DNA of 64,000 bases from Neoceratodus forsteri (lineage: Eukaryota; Chordata; Ceratodontiformes; Ceratodontidae): positions 53,524,001 to 53,588,000 of the forward strand of contig JADMNL010000028.1 of assembly GCA_016271365.2 (NCBI GenBank). Reading direction: 5' to 3'. The notes beneath the pieces are model-generated. The model saw only the letters and a list, made by a program, of their open reading frames with translations. It had not been told where the DNA came from and did not search any database. Shown in pieces: positions 33,997 to 46,128 of this stretch (position 1 is the first letter of the stretch; the number at the start of each line of letters is the position of its first letter). The position numbers were made by a program, and so were the translations under genes.

Positions 33997-36325
33997 GGAC
34001 CACCTATCAAGGTTCTGTTAAATGGTCAGCATAAGATTGTCAAGGTTAAGCTTTTTCATGAGGGAACAGTTGGGTGCCAGAACAATGCCTAGGTATTTCA
34101 ACTGGGGGCCAGGGCAGAGATAGGGACGTAATATCCAATTGAAGCACATGCAGATTTAGAGGCATCACCACTGTCTTACTCAGGTTTAGTTTATAATTAG
34201 AAAAGCGACTAAACTCACCGATGATATTCAGTGCAGCTGGGATGGAGGTAATTGTATCAGTGATATGAAGGAGAATAGCATCAGCGTATACAGATAATTT
34301 TAACTCATAGGGCCTACTGAGAAACCTTTTAGGGAAGGAAAGGTGTTCAACTGATGGAGAAGAGGTTCTAAATATAAATTAAACAGCAAAGGACAGTGGC
34401 ATCCCTGTCTGGTACCAGACCGTAGGGAGAAGTAGGTGAAAGCACCCCATTACAATATACTTTGGCACTAGGTTGAGAGTATAAAGTATGAATCCAATCA
34501 ATATATATATATACAGGAGGGAGGCCAAATTTAGCTAAACTCTCAAACAGAAAAGGCCAGCTAACTCTATCAAAGTTTCAACATCCAGGGAAACCAATGC
34601 CATCAGTTGATTGGTTGCCCTGGATACAGAAAAATATGGAACGTTTATGGATGTGATCCATGGAGAATTGCCCCTTAACAAAACCTATTTATTCTAGACT
34701 AATTAAGCCTTCCCAGACCATCGCCAAATAGGTAGCTAATATTTTGGCAAATATTTGAATGTCATAATTCATTAGTGAGATGGGACGATAACTGGTCACT
34801 CTATTTTTGGGCTTGCCAGGTTTTGGCAGCACAGTTGTAATAGCTTCCGCCAATGTAGGATCTGAGAAGCCATGCTGACATATATAGTTAAAGAGCTGAT
34901 GGAGGATAGGGACTAGGTCCTTTTCAAATGTTTTATTAAAGGTGGAAGGAAAGCCGTCTGTACCCTGGACCTTATCCCTAGGTAAGGAGCAAATAGCCTC
35001 TGTGATTTCCTGCATAGTAATGGAACAAGAAGACCTTGCTGATTAGAGTTAAGAACAAGGAGAGAGGCACTTGAGCCAAATACTCTTGGATTTCTGATAC
35101 TAAAGGTGCTTGTGGAGAAGGGCTATAAAGTTGACAATAGTTAAGTTCAAATTCACCGGCAATCTCTTTAGGAGTTGTTAGTAACTCATTAGTAGCCAGA
35201 GAAGAAAGGGAAGTAATGAGATGTGATTCTTCCTGTTTTCTACGTCTTAATGCTAAGAGGTGGCTCGCTTTGTCCCCCTTCTCTATGTACTTAGCTTGGG
35301 TTTTAAATAGGGCGTACTCTGATTTTTCTCTTGAGAGTTCTTCATATTGGTATCTAAGCTGCACAAGGCGTAACATGTCTTCTTCCGAGGGAGGATGGGA
35401 AAGAGATGCCTCAAGTGTCTTAATGGTATCTAATAGGAATCAGGAAACTGCTTCCTGTTTACGCTTCCTAGTGGTAGAGACCCTGATAAATTCCCCTCTA
35501 AGGGCACATTTGAGAGAACTCCATATCTGGTCAAAAGCCAAAACAGAACCTGAGTTATGCAACATAAATTGGGAGATAAGGTCACGGACCTGAGTTTCCA
35601 AATGGTATCCCTCTGGATCTTGGGGTATATAGTACCCTTGAGCCAAAAAGGGGAGTGGTCAGAAAGTACTCTGGATGCTATGCCAGAACCAACTAGGCCA
35701 GTTAGGATGGAATGGTTCACCATAAAAAAGTCAATCCGAAAGGAAGATTTATAGAAGGGAATGAAAGGTATACTCCTGAGTGTTAGGATTTAAAATGTGC
35801 CAAGGATCACATGGGCCAAGGGTCTCCATAAGATCATGGAGTGATCTTTGACCAAGGGAGAGGCTATGCCTTGGTGGGAGGATTTATCTAACATAGGGGC
35901 ATAAGTAAGGTTCCAATCCCCTACTAACATGATGGGCAGGTGACTAAAGGGAGATAGAGTAATAGAAAGATTGGAAAATAATTCAGGGGGATCTTTATTG
36001 GGACCATAAACAGAGCATAACAGCACCTTTATGTGGTCCAATACACCCCTTAATAATATAAACAGGCCCTGTGGGTCTGAAATTTTTTTTATTTCTTGAA
36101 ACTGAGTCCCTTTGGCAATTAAGATTGCCACCCCTCTTTTCGAGGATGAATTACTAGCAGTATATGCGGTGCCAACAAATCACTGACGGAATAAGGTGCT
36201 CTCTGCCTCCAATAGGTGTGTTTCTTGCAGACACGCTACTTGGTGTCTCATAAGGGCTAGATGTTTAAGTATCTGGTATCTCTTAACCCGTAATCGGGCC
36301 CCTTAATATTCCACGAGACTATCCG
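32590..36325 (-). pseudogene. L1-like ORF2 of the second copy
   Basis: The endonuclease start is near 36320 (WNIKGPDY), followed by CLQETH and RGVAILIAKGTQF, CSVYGPNKDPPELF and VGDWNLTYAPMLD (about 35930). The region between endonuclease and RT includes YIEKGDKASHLLALR (about 35280). The RT has SLPRDKVQGTDGFPSTF (about 34980), TVLPKPGKPKNRVTSYRPIS and a decayed palm; the YADD region near 34280 reads as a degraded YADAILLHI. The C-terminal tail (VVLRHWKDQSI) is near 32760. Numerous stops and shifts make it a pseudogene. Confidence 0.85.
33957..33993. repeat. (GA)n microsatellite
   Basis: About 17 GA units interrupt the decayed L1 ORF2 between the RT and C-terminal segments. Confidence 0.95.
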
Positions 36326-36344
36326 CATGATCTAACAACACTCC

Positions 36345-37240
36345 AGAATGTGCTTCCTTAACATAAATTATACAATGTCAATGAAATTTCCTGGACTCTG
36401 ATTGGTCAGTGTGTGCCTCGGACAGTGATGATATTAAGCTATAACATCACTGTATTAAGTCCAGGCACACACATATGACACGCATAACACAAATCATGCT
36501 ACCAGTCCTAGAGACACTGCTGCTGAAGCCTCGATAATCCATTGACACTTTTAGCGCAGCGGCCCCCATTTTCTTGGGCTCTCCATTAACAACAGCCACC
36601 ACAATTGGTCGCCAGGATTGAATCAACAGATTTCCTGCCAGCATTTCGTACGAAACCAAGCGGCTTGAGTAACCAGCGGTGACCATCCTGAAGCAGCTTC
36701 AAACAGTCCCGCTCTGCCCTGCGCTCTTCATGCGCAACTAAAGACAATGCAAATCACATAAAAACTACCAGCCTCCATTGACATCTTCGTGAACTGTTAG
36801 ATGCTTTACCATGCTCCACAGCTACTTTCAAGACATTCAAACTGAAACAAAGCTGTGACGCGAACGGCATTTCAACGTCCTCGCGTCACATAAGAGAACC
36901 TCAATGACAAGCGCTTCAGCACTGTTCACACAGCATCAGCCAAACAACAGCGCACCCAGTGGTACAAAATAAAGGGATTTCTTTTTGAAATGTGTACTAC
37001 CCACAGAAAAATCTAATAAAAATAAATAAAAACATACTTTTTTTTTTTAACACACACGAGCCATTGTATAATAGCAATAAGGCACTCAGGGGATGTGTTA
37101 TCGTGTAATAACGTCACTCCTGGGGTGGTGGGCTTACTCGGCCGCCTGCGTGCTTCAGCCACCCAGGAGTGGCGATATGCGATAACACCCTCAACAAATA
37201 TATATTAATAAATATGAGCGCATATGATAATCTTACTGAG
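36345..37240. mobile_element. Palindrome-rich insert in the L1 spacer, unidentified
   Basis: Three separate inverted pairs lie here. First, TGTGTGCCT/AGGCACACA (36410-36418 and 36463-36471) with inner ACAGTGATG/CATCACTGT. Second, TGTGACGCGA/TCGCGTCACA (36854-36863 and 36881-36890). Third, a ~30-bp imperfect pair at 37095-37128 and 37159-37189. There is no coding sequence. The composition is richer in CpG than the L1 around it. Terminal repeats and target duplications were not resolved, so it may be a non-autonomous DNA transposon or more than one insertion. Confidence 0.5.
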
Positions 37241-38039
37241 AGCGGTTCTCAAACTAACCCTCCCTCCACTAACTCCCAAACCCACCCCACCCCATTAATA
37301 ACCACAAAAGAGTGACCTACCCATCCCTAACCCACCCACATCATCCACCCCAAAAAACTTGTAAAGTGAATCCAACATAGAAAGTGTAACTATTAACATC
37401 CCCCAGTCCGTATGACCAAACTCCTGTCACCACACTTGGTGTGATGACCACCATGCTCCCTGACAGACCCGCCCCCCGCCCAAGTCCCAGTCCAAATATA
37501 TAAGCCAAGTTATCCCAGTAAACTATCAACAACAGCAACAGAATGTAGCTAATTACATGTGAAGCTGCCTGGAACCCTTAGTACAAACTGTGGTGCACAC
37601 AGCATAGTACAAGTAGATTTGGAATAATGAAACATCCTCCAAATATCCTGAAAACGGAGTATAGCCAAGAAGGCTCAATCACAACATTAGGGAGAGCCAT
37701 TTTAGTGGGTAAATAGCACCGACATAAAAGTACTCCTTAGAGCTGTGGAAAACCAAAGAGATATCTTGCAGGATGTCTTGAAGTTTAGGCAAACCAGATT
37801 CCAAACGACTTGTAGAGGTGAAGTCCGGACCGCTAAGATATCTAGGGTTATAATTAGGGGCTTCTGAATCTAGTGCAAAGTGTCCCACGAGAGACAGCAA
37901 AATCTGTATTAAAGATCATAAAGAACAATCTAATTATCTAAAACAAGGTGCTCTTTGGTAACAAAACCACAGTTACATGACTAAGCCACAAGGTGTCCAC
38001 ATTGCTGTAAACATGAAGCAAGTCCTAATTTAATTAGGT

Positions 38040-38743
38040 CTGGAAACAGGGTTTTGCACTCTGCAGTGGCTGATTCAAGTGTTTCGAACGATTTCCATTG
38101 GCCATCCTTGCACACCTGTAGGGTAGCGGGGTGGCGAACCCTGAACTTAATGCTTGCTGACTAGGGGGTGGAGGGTCGAACGCTTTTGCCGCACTGAGTA
38201 TGGTAAGTCCTGGCCAATTCTCAACTTTTTCCCGGCCCACTGGATTTCTGCTAGCTCTTTCAGTTGAGTCAGGACATATTGTTTGTCAAAAAGGTTGAGC
38301 ATCCTGAAAATGAAGGGTCTCGGAGGAGATCCAGCTGGGGAATGGGCCTTAGGGAGTGATGCGCCCAATCTGTGATGTACGTGGGTCCATTTGGAGAAGC
38401 CCCACTAATTTAGTACGTAACTTCTGAGCGAAGGCAATGGCAGCAGCGCCCTCCTCCCCCCCCTTGGGTAAACCCAGGACCACTAGATTATTGTGTCGCG
38501 AGCGGCCCTCCAAGTCTTCCAGCCGCTCCTCAGTTTTTTTAAGCCTTTGGTGCAGTGTGACTACTTCAGGCTCCAATCTGGCTCTCCAGTCATCCAGGGA
38601 TGAGATGTGGACCTTGTTGTCGATTGTGTGAGTGGTAAGCTGATGAAGAGAGGTCCGCAACCCCCTTGAATTCAGTCACCACAAGTTGTAGGGTCTCTTT
38701 CATAGGCGCCAGTTCCTCCATGAGCCTAGCCTCAGTAAGTATA
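38040..38743 (-). pseudogene. L1-like ORF1 of the second copy, split by a hAT element
   Basis: The coiled coil (EARLMEELAPMKETLQLVV, about 38725; SSLDDWRARLEPEVVTLHQR, about 38600) runs into EERLEDLEGRSRHNNLVVLG, the start of the RRM at about 38490. Then come LPKGGEEGAAAIAFAQKL and, in another frame, the C-terminal domain GKKLRIGQDLPYSVRQKR near 38200. The N-terminal part lies beyond the hAT insertion, at 40627-40913. The family is L1 ORF1 (transposase_22). Confidence 0.83.
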
Positions 38744-38751
38744 GCCTGGGG

Positions 38752-40618
38752 CAGTGGCGTTATCATGCTGATTTTGGGGAGGCTGAAGCTTCCCCAATGT
38801 AAGTTAAAGCCCCCCCAATCATTATCCCCATTGAGGAAACTTTGCTCATGTCCTGACCGAATAAAAATGCCACGATTTTTAATTTTTCTTAAGTTGTGGC
38901 ATTTCATAGTGCCACCACTTGGAGCGCAGTTTTGTTTTTCTCTGTTGGAGTTCCTGAACGCTTGTCGAGTGCTCAAGGAAGTCCAAAGGAGAAAAACGAA
39001 AGTAGGCTGAGACTTTTGAGTGGCACCTCATGGGACTGACGGCTGCTGCTGATGAAATCAGCAGATCGGATGACGGGGACGGGAGCCGTCGGGACCACAA
39101 CACGAGAATTATTTTCCACAGAGAGACTAGACATATTACAGCTTGGGGAAGAGAACTGGGAACAACTGAGTGACTGGCAGGCTAGTGGGACTACTAATGA
39201 GGACACGGATAGGAGGATTTTGTTTTATCCATCAGTGAGTGGTGGGATGGGTTCACGGTTGTCGCATAGTTCAGCACAAGGGGTGGGTCAGATTGTGGGT
39301 GGGGGCATCTCTGCCTTCCACAGTAGGAGGGAAGGGGACAACTTCCTTAAACATGCAGTGCCAGCCACAGACTGACTGACAACGGGGTGCTGGTGACCGC
39401 TTCTACAGCCCTGCCTGCCAACAACATTGCTCTTACTTGCACACTGCACAGCTGCCAATTAGCATGTAAAGATGGTGTATTTTTCTCATTTTCTGACACA
39501 CACGGTACAGACTACTACTACTACAAAAGGCTGTGCAGCAAGATATTGATGCTGCTGTTGTCAGAGACTGTCGCTAACAGAGGAGTTGCAGTTGTGCTTG
39601 TTGTGTTCTGTGATATACTGACAAAAGTAAAAGGTTATACATCTGAGAACTTGAGCTGCTCTGAAATAAATAAAGATTATTTTTTACCTACAGATTTGGT
39701 TGAAGACAGCAGACAGGCAGTCATGGGGGTTGGGGGAGGTTGGGATGGGTTTGTATTGTGTTGTGGGGGCTAATTTCAAGCTCGCTAGCTCAGACAGACA
39801 GCCTGTGAGTGACATTACTTAAAATATGTTTTTACTGTCAGCAGTGTACCTGTACCCTGTCTGGTGATAGATAAATCAAAGGCTTTCCCAGTCTCCAGCT
39901 CAGAAAGAAATAACATCACTTTTTTGAGGAGGGGGATTTTGTTGTGGGTTAAGGGGTTTAAAATTAAGGCTTTCACCAGAAAATAGCTACAATTGAGAGG
40001 CTGGAGCTCAGAAAAAAAATAAATAACAGCACTTCACCTTTTCCTAATCACCTTACAGTCTGAGACAGGGGTTTGTGTTAAGGCTTTATGGCAACTTAAG
40101 GTTAGCCTGTGTTACAAACTACTGCCTAAGTATAACCTCTTTGCTTTCTGTTTTATACAGGGTGAGCTAGGGCAGGCGAGCAGGCTGTGAGCTAAGCTAT
40201 TATCAGTTTGATTTAGTTTTTGCTTCAAAAACTTTTTTGTCAGTAGTACTTTGGAAGCTGGCATAGCTTTTGGCCCTGAGCCCTGCTTTGTGTTAGGCTC
40301 AGTTCTGTCTAATAAAGGGCATTTTCTGACAGCATACTCATTACTTTGCTCTGAGGTCTGTAACCTTCCCAGCAGATCTGCTGGGATAAGATGTCTCTTT
40401 CCGTTGTCCTCAGTGGTCCAGAAACCAGATTTTCCACATGTACCATTTAATAGATGTCATGATAACCAGGCTTCTCAAACATATATTTCACCATTAAAAT
40501 GCAGGAAAAGCCACCATTTGAAGGTAAAAATCTCAAATTTACGGAGACATACTGGACTAACTGCTAGGATTTGACTGGGGGGCATTAGCCCCTCTTAACT
40601 ATACCCTGGTGACACCTG
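38752..40618 (+). mobile_element. hAT-like DNA transposon, probably non-autonomous
   Basis: An 8-bp duplication, GCCTGGGG, flanks the insert exactly (38744-38751 and 40619-40626), the hallmark length for hAT. The ends begin CAGTGGCGT and end ACACCTG, both with the terminal CAG/CTG of hAT elements. GGGGAGGCTGAAGCTTCCCC inside the left end matches GGGGGGCATTAGCCCC inside the right. The 1.87-kb interior shows no hAT dimerisation or catalytic domain, so it is most likely a deletion derivative or a badly decayed copy. It interrupts L1 ORF1. Confidence 0.88.
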
Positions 40619-40918
40619 GCCTGGGGACTATTTTATATTACATCTGCAGGGGTGCACTTTGGCCCACATAAGCGCCATATTCTTTACTGGTGTCGATGGT
40701 CTGGTATGCGAATGGCCAGTGATTTTATCTAAAGGCCCATACTGGGGGTCAGTCTGCAGCTTGAAACTTCACCAGCACAAGCCGCACGCCAAATTTAATA
40801 TTTTATTCTCAGTATAAATAGAGGTAGAGGGAAGCAATATTGAATTAGAACTGGCAGGGCAGGAGTGCAGTTGAGCACGCATCTAGGAGGCAGCCATCCC
40901 ACCAGAAGTCCAGTTCTA

Positions 40919-41185
40919 AATTATTTTTCTGACCTACTAGTACGTATGTTAGTTTGTTGAACTTAGTTCTAAGACTGGCACTTGTCTTACACTTCAATGT
41001 CCACCTGTATTAATTTAACAGACAATGCATAATCTGTTCCTGTTTTCTAGTAACTACAGCTACATAGTATTTATAATACAACCCCCTACACCATGTATTT
41101 TGTTCCTACGTAATTTTTCCAAGTTTTCCTTAAATTCTAGCCTTCTGACCATGGACTACCATTCGTAACACTGGGACTACTATTT
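40919..41185. other. Unassigned interval between two L1 copies
   Basis: The sequence is AT-rich and shows no similarity to any element I recognise. Confidence 0.35.
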
Positions 41186-41189
41186 TTGG

Positions 41190-41690
41190 CTAGGCCACTT
41201 GTCCTTGGAGTAGCATGTAATTTTGAAATTTGTCAACCCCTGCCATACAGTCTGCCATACCTATTAATTAAGGTTATCAGCTGCGGTACAGATTTCTGTG
41301 GCTGTGTGAGGGTGAGCATAATGTCATCAGTGTATACCATGACTTCACACTCCCTATGTGTACCCCATGTTTTTGTGGTTGCAGTCATATGGCTTGTAAT
41401 AATGGTTCCAGGGTTAGGATGAACAATTGGAGGACAAGGGGCAACTTTGCCTGGTATCTCTTCCCAGTGGAAAGCTGACAGAGTGGGAGCCAATGGTGAT
41501 TACTTGGCATATGCCAAGGCATACAGGACCAAGATCCATTGTATTTCCTGGGGTCTGATTCCAAATCATTTCAGAGTGTGAAAGAAATCACCATTCCACT
41601 CAAACACTTTCTCCATGTCTAATAACAGAAGGACTGTGGGAGGATGGGAACTTGCCATTTTCCAGATTAAGTTTAAGTACCATTTATAAA
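41190..41690 (-). pseudogene. L1 RT palm fragment (YTDD)
   Basis: The minus strand reads VFEWNGDFFHTLK and RPQEIQWILVLYALAYAK (about 41600-41510), then VYTDDIMLTLTQPQKSV (about 41345), where YADD has become YTDD, and LITLINRYGRL. This is the core of the L1 RT palm. The next upstream segment is found at 42866-43161. Confidence 0.8.
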
Positions 41691-42865
41691 ATGGGAAGAA
41701 AGCCTACATTTTGATTGGTTCTTACCTGTGCATCATCTCCATCTGATGCACAGGTAAAAACAAGTACTGAAAGGACTGCACTATAAAAATAGCATTGTGC
41801 CATTGGAACACTCAGTTTTATTTGAATCCACGACGGTCAACAACAAAATTTTGTTGAATGACCATACAACAAAATCATATGCCGCATTTGCAGTCGGCAT
41901 ATGGTTTCTCACTGGGACACTTGTTTTCTTCGAGTGCTTTGCCCTCCAACTCCCATGCAGAGGGGCTTGCCTTCACACCCCCACTAAATATAGTCAACTC
42001 TGAGTCAGAGCTGAGTAGGGGAGGGGGTGGAAGACCCCCAAAATACACTGCTGGGGAGCAGCGCCAACAGTACGTCAACCTGGCGCTGCAATTGTTGTAG
42101 TGACAGTCGCTGTCGAAATGTCGCTGTTGGCAGTATATACCGTTTTATTAATGCCATTTTTAAGTGCTACCAAGAAAATCATTGTTTCAAGTCCCTAAAT
42201 GCAGAAGCCCTCCGGTAACCATAGTTGCCAACTTTTAATCATAGATATAAGTCCTACACAAACCTTACATTTAAAATTAAATAGAACACGTTTTCTTGCA
42301 TTCTGATTTTACTGTATGCCTCCCGTGTTCATGTCTGCTCCTGATGTTCCCATTATGCTTCCACTCCTGCAGTTTAAACAAAAAAGCTGTTGCCTCTATT
42401 TTTTTGTTATTGTTGTTGTTGAATTTAAACTTAGTTGGCTCATTTTTCAGTAAACTGGTTGGGGGTGGTGGTGAGAGGAAGTACAGCCACTAGCTGCTGT
42501 GTAGTGCCACTCCCTCCATGTGTCGGGGGTGGGGGGGCTGAAGTATAGCCAGTTGCTCCCATATGCCTGCATGCTCCAACATGCTCATTTACTAAAACTA
42601 AAAGAAATCACTCAAGATACTGACATAGGTGATGGGGTGAACATGCTTGCTTGTTCCCTCATGGAGTACTCATGGACCCCAATAAAGGACAAATGCCGTA
42701 AACGAATAACACAAACATCAAGGCGGCAGGACTATTTTACAATACAAATAGCAAATTGTTTCAATTTTTTTATATCTAGACAGTTTTTTTTAACATGCAA
42801 AAATTATTTAAAAAAGGTGAACCCATTTTATAAGCTTAATAAGACAGTCCAGTGTGTTCATTGAA
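41665..42865. mobile_element. Palindrome-rich insert within L1 RT, unidentified
   Basis: L1 RT coding breaks at about 41665 and resumes at about 42866 with DQVGFVP and EYIEQI-like motifs. The left 450 bp hold four inverted pairs: TTACCTGTGCATCA/TGATGCACAGGTAA (41722-41735 and 41744-41757, perfect), CAACAAAA/TTTTGTTG (41841-41856), GCAGCGCCA/TGGCGCTGC (42058-42066 and 42081-42089) and GCCAACAG/CTGTTGGC (42063-42070 and 42124-42131). The right part, 42140-42865, is AT-rich with no signal. No coding frame was recognised. Confidence 0.55.
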
Positions 42866-43426
42866 GAGATATGACTGCATCTCCAGGGTCTGAGAGGCAC
42901 TTGGCCTGGAGCTTAGTGCCTTACTACACCCCTAGGCATGTGGTCAGATCTGTTCAATGCACTCGCCATGACTTATTACTCTTACATGTTGTCTGTCCCT
43001 TGTCTGCCTGGGCACAAACCCTACCTGGTCAGTATTCTCACCAGATCCACTACTACCTCTTTTAAGTTTGATGGCCAGCATTTTAACAAATATTTTACAA
43101 TCTACTGGTATCAGTGAAATAGAATGATAACTACCATATAATTGTGAGTTCTTCCAAGCTTAGAAACATAGATTTGATTGCAGATAAGGACCGCTTGGCC
43201 CACCCAGTCTGCCCATTTCCTACCTACTGGATAAGCTGCAGATCCTAGTTAACCAGCAGCCTACTTCTCCTAACCCCACCCCAGAATGGCCTTATGACTG
43301 TCCCATGCATGCCTGAATTCCACCACTGTTTTGACTCCACAACCTCCTCCGAAAGGCCGCTCCATACATCCACAACCCTCTCTGTGAAAAAATACTCTTA
43401 AATTACCTCTGAGCTGCCCTCTATCT

Positions 43427-46060
43427 TCAAATTGTGCCCCTTGTTCTCGCAGACTTCTTTTTTTGAAAGATGCTACCCTCTTGGACTTTGTTGATTCCCT
43501 TGAGGTACTTGAAAGTTTCTATCATGTCCCCCCTCTCCCTCCTTTCCTCGAGGCTATACATATTAAGCTCCTTTAGTCTCTCTTCATATGTCTTCTGGTG
43601 CAGACCCTGCACCATTTTAGTTGCCCTCCTCTGGACAACTTCCATCCTGTCTATGTCTTTGCGGAGATTGGGTCTCCAGAACTGCACGCAGTACTCCAGA
43701 TGGGGTCTGACCAGCTGTCTGTACAGAGGGATAATAACTTCCTGTTTTCTACTGGTGATGCCTCTCCCTATGCATCCCAGTATCCCCCCAGCCCTCCTTG
43801 CTGCCCTCTCACATTGCTTGCCCACTTTTAGGTCATCTGATATGACTACCCCCAGGTCCCTTTCCATTTTTGTTATTGTTAGTATCTCACCCCCCATTGT
43901 GTACTCTTCCCCTGGGTTTTTGTTTCCCAGGTGCATTACCTTGCACTTCTTAGCATTGAATCTAAGCTGCCATACATTTGACCATTCCTCTAACCTTGCC
44001 AAGTCCCTTCTCATCCTTTCCACCCACCTTGTGCATCAACTCTGTTGCAGATCTTTGTGTCATCTACAAAGAGACATACTTTTCCTTCCAGTCCCTCTGC
44101 AATGTAGCTATAAAGACATTGAAGAGGACCGTCTAATACTGAACCCTGCGGTACCCTCTAGTAACCCCCTTTCTAGTGGACTCCATTTACTATTACTCTC
44201 TGTGTCCTATTCTCCAGCCAATTCTTTACCCAGGCTGTCATCTTGGGACCCAGTCCCAGGCTGGCTAACTTGTATATTAATCTTTTGTATGGGACTGTGT
44301 CAAATGCCTTGCTAAAGTCTAGGTAGGCCATGTCCACAGCCCCTCCTGATCTACTACTTTGGTCACCCAGTCAAAGAAATCTATCAGATTCATCTGGCAT
44401 GACCTTCCCACTGTGAATCCATGCTGCCTTGGGTCCTGTGCCTCTCTGGCCTCTAGATACTCGACAATTCTTTCCTTCAGAGTGATTCCATCATTTTCCC
44501 TATCACTGAGGTTAAACTAACAGGTCTGTAGTTTCCTGCTTCTGCCTTGCTCCTACTTTTGTGAAGGGAATCACATCTGCCCTCCTCCAGTCCTCGGTAC
44601 CACCCCGTCCTCCCATGATTTATTAAAGAGGTAGTCAGTGGTGTCACTAGTTCTACCCTTAGTTTTTTAGAATTCTGGGATGAATCCCATCAGGCCCCAT
44701 TGCTTTGTCCACTTTCAGTTTTAGAGTTCTTTCATAACCCTTTCTTCTGTAAATGGGCTGGTATCAACTTCTGTATCCAGAGTGCTTCTACTGTTTGTTT
44801 TAGGTACCTCCCTCTTCATTTGTAAATACTGAGCAAAATATTTGTTTAGTATCTCTGCCTTTTCACAGTCTCCCTCTGCCCACCCTCCTCCCCTTTATTA
44901 AGCCTCACTATCCCTCCCTTGGTCTTCCTTCGGCTCCCTGATGTACCTATAAAGGTTTTTATCCCCCTTCTTAACTGAGTTGGCTATCTTTTCCTTGGTT
45001 TGAGCCTTTGCTGTTCTGACTGCCTTCCCAGCTTCCTTTTGCTTTAACTGATACAGTTCTCTGTCCTGCTCCTTCTGCGATTCCTTGTACTTCCTGAATG
45101 CTTTCTTTTTCTCATGAACCTTCACTGACACTTCCTTTGAGAACCATAGTGGTTTCTTACATTGTTTTGTTTTGTTTATTTGCTTCACACAAGGCTCATT
45201 ACCTCTGTGATGGCAGTTTTATTATTCCCCATTGTTCTTCCACCCTCCTTCCTGCCCATTTGCTAATTGCATTCCTTAGGCACTCACCCATTTTGGCAAA
45301 GTCAGCCCTCCTAAAGTCCAGTACTTTTGCCTTTGTATGGCTTGACTCTATTGCTGTGTTTATTGTGAACCATACTTTTCGATGGTCGCTAGTTCCCAGA
45401 TGGCTACCCACTTCTACATCTGTGATCCTCTCTCCATCTCCATTTGAGCGAACCAGGTCTAAGATTGTTCCCTCTCGAGTGGGCTCCAATACTAGTTGTC
45501 TAAGGCATGCCCCCTGTAGGGCATCTAGAATAACCCCACTTTTCAAAGTGGCTGCTGCAACTGCACTCCAGTTAACATCTGGCATATTCAGATCACCCAT
45601 CAGCAATATCTCCCCTTTTACTGCCATTCTAAGTATACTTTCTATCATTTCCTTGTCCATTTCCTCCCTTGAGAAGGGGGTCTGTATACAACCCCTGTGC
45701 AGATTGTGGTGCCATTGCCTGTCTCCAAATTTACCCACAGTGCTTCTTCTCCTCCCTGTTTACCCTTTTGTTCTGTTGCTTTGATTCCTTCCCTTATGTA
45801 AAGAGCTACTCCTCCTCTTTTACCTCCTGTCCCTCCTGAAGATAGTGTATCCTGGTATGTTTATGTCCCAGTCATGGTTTGTGTGTACCATGTTTCTGTG
45901 ACTGCCACGATATCAGATGTTCCTTCTCCATCAAGGCCACTAATTCAGGAAGCTTGTTACCCAGACTACGGGCATTGGTACTCATTGCTCTCCATTTTTT
46001 GATGGCTTTACTTTCTGTTGCAGCATCCTCCACTGACCTTTCTACCTCGGTCTTTTTCTC
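43427..46060 (-). pseudogene. CR1-like ORF2: endonuclease and reverse transcriptase
   Basis: The endonuclease begins STNARSLGNKLPELVALMEK (about 45985), continues with a YIREGIKA segment, GVVYRPP, GDLNMPDVNW (about 45600) and SDHRKVWFTI (about 45385). A lysine-rich linker (HEKKKAFRKYKESQKEQDRE, about 45110) precedes the RT. The catalytic box is FVDDTKIC near 44065, where FADD is usual. The C-terminal frame at 44023-43427 is open for 198 residues and includes [37 protein letters not shown] and QRRATKMVQGLHQKTYEERL. Breaks lie between 45870 and 45740 and between 44900 and 44020. Confidence 0.9.
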
Positions 46061-46128
46061 ATTTAGTACCCTGTTTTGTAGGGAGAGGCTGGGATTTTCC
46101 TGCTGCTTATCAGTGCCTCCCCCTTTGA

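Larger units (their letters stand above)
32226..40913 (-). mobile_element. Second long L1/Tx1-like LINE, with two insertions
   Basis: Read on the minus strand, the element begins near 40913 and ends near 32226 with AATAAAGTATATTAA and an A-rich tail, the same 3' motif as the copy at 10.76-17.14 kb. ORF1 is split by a hAT transposon (38752-40618), and the ORF1-ORF2 spacer contains a ~0.9-kb palindrome-rich insert. Without these it is about 5.9 kb. ORF2 is more decayed than in the first copy. Confidence 0.85.

Noticed and set aside
43470..44315. Plus-strand open frame of 281 codons
   Set aside because: It is antisense to the CR1 ORF2 C-terminal segment, whose minus-strand translation is clearly conserved.
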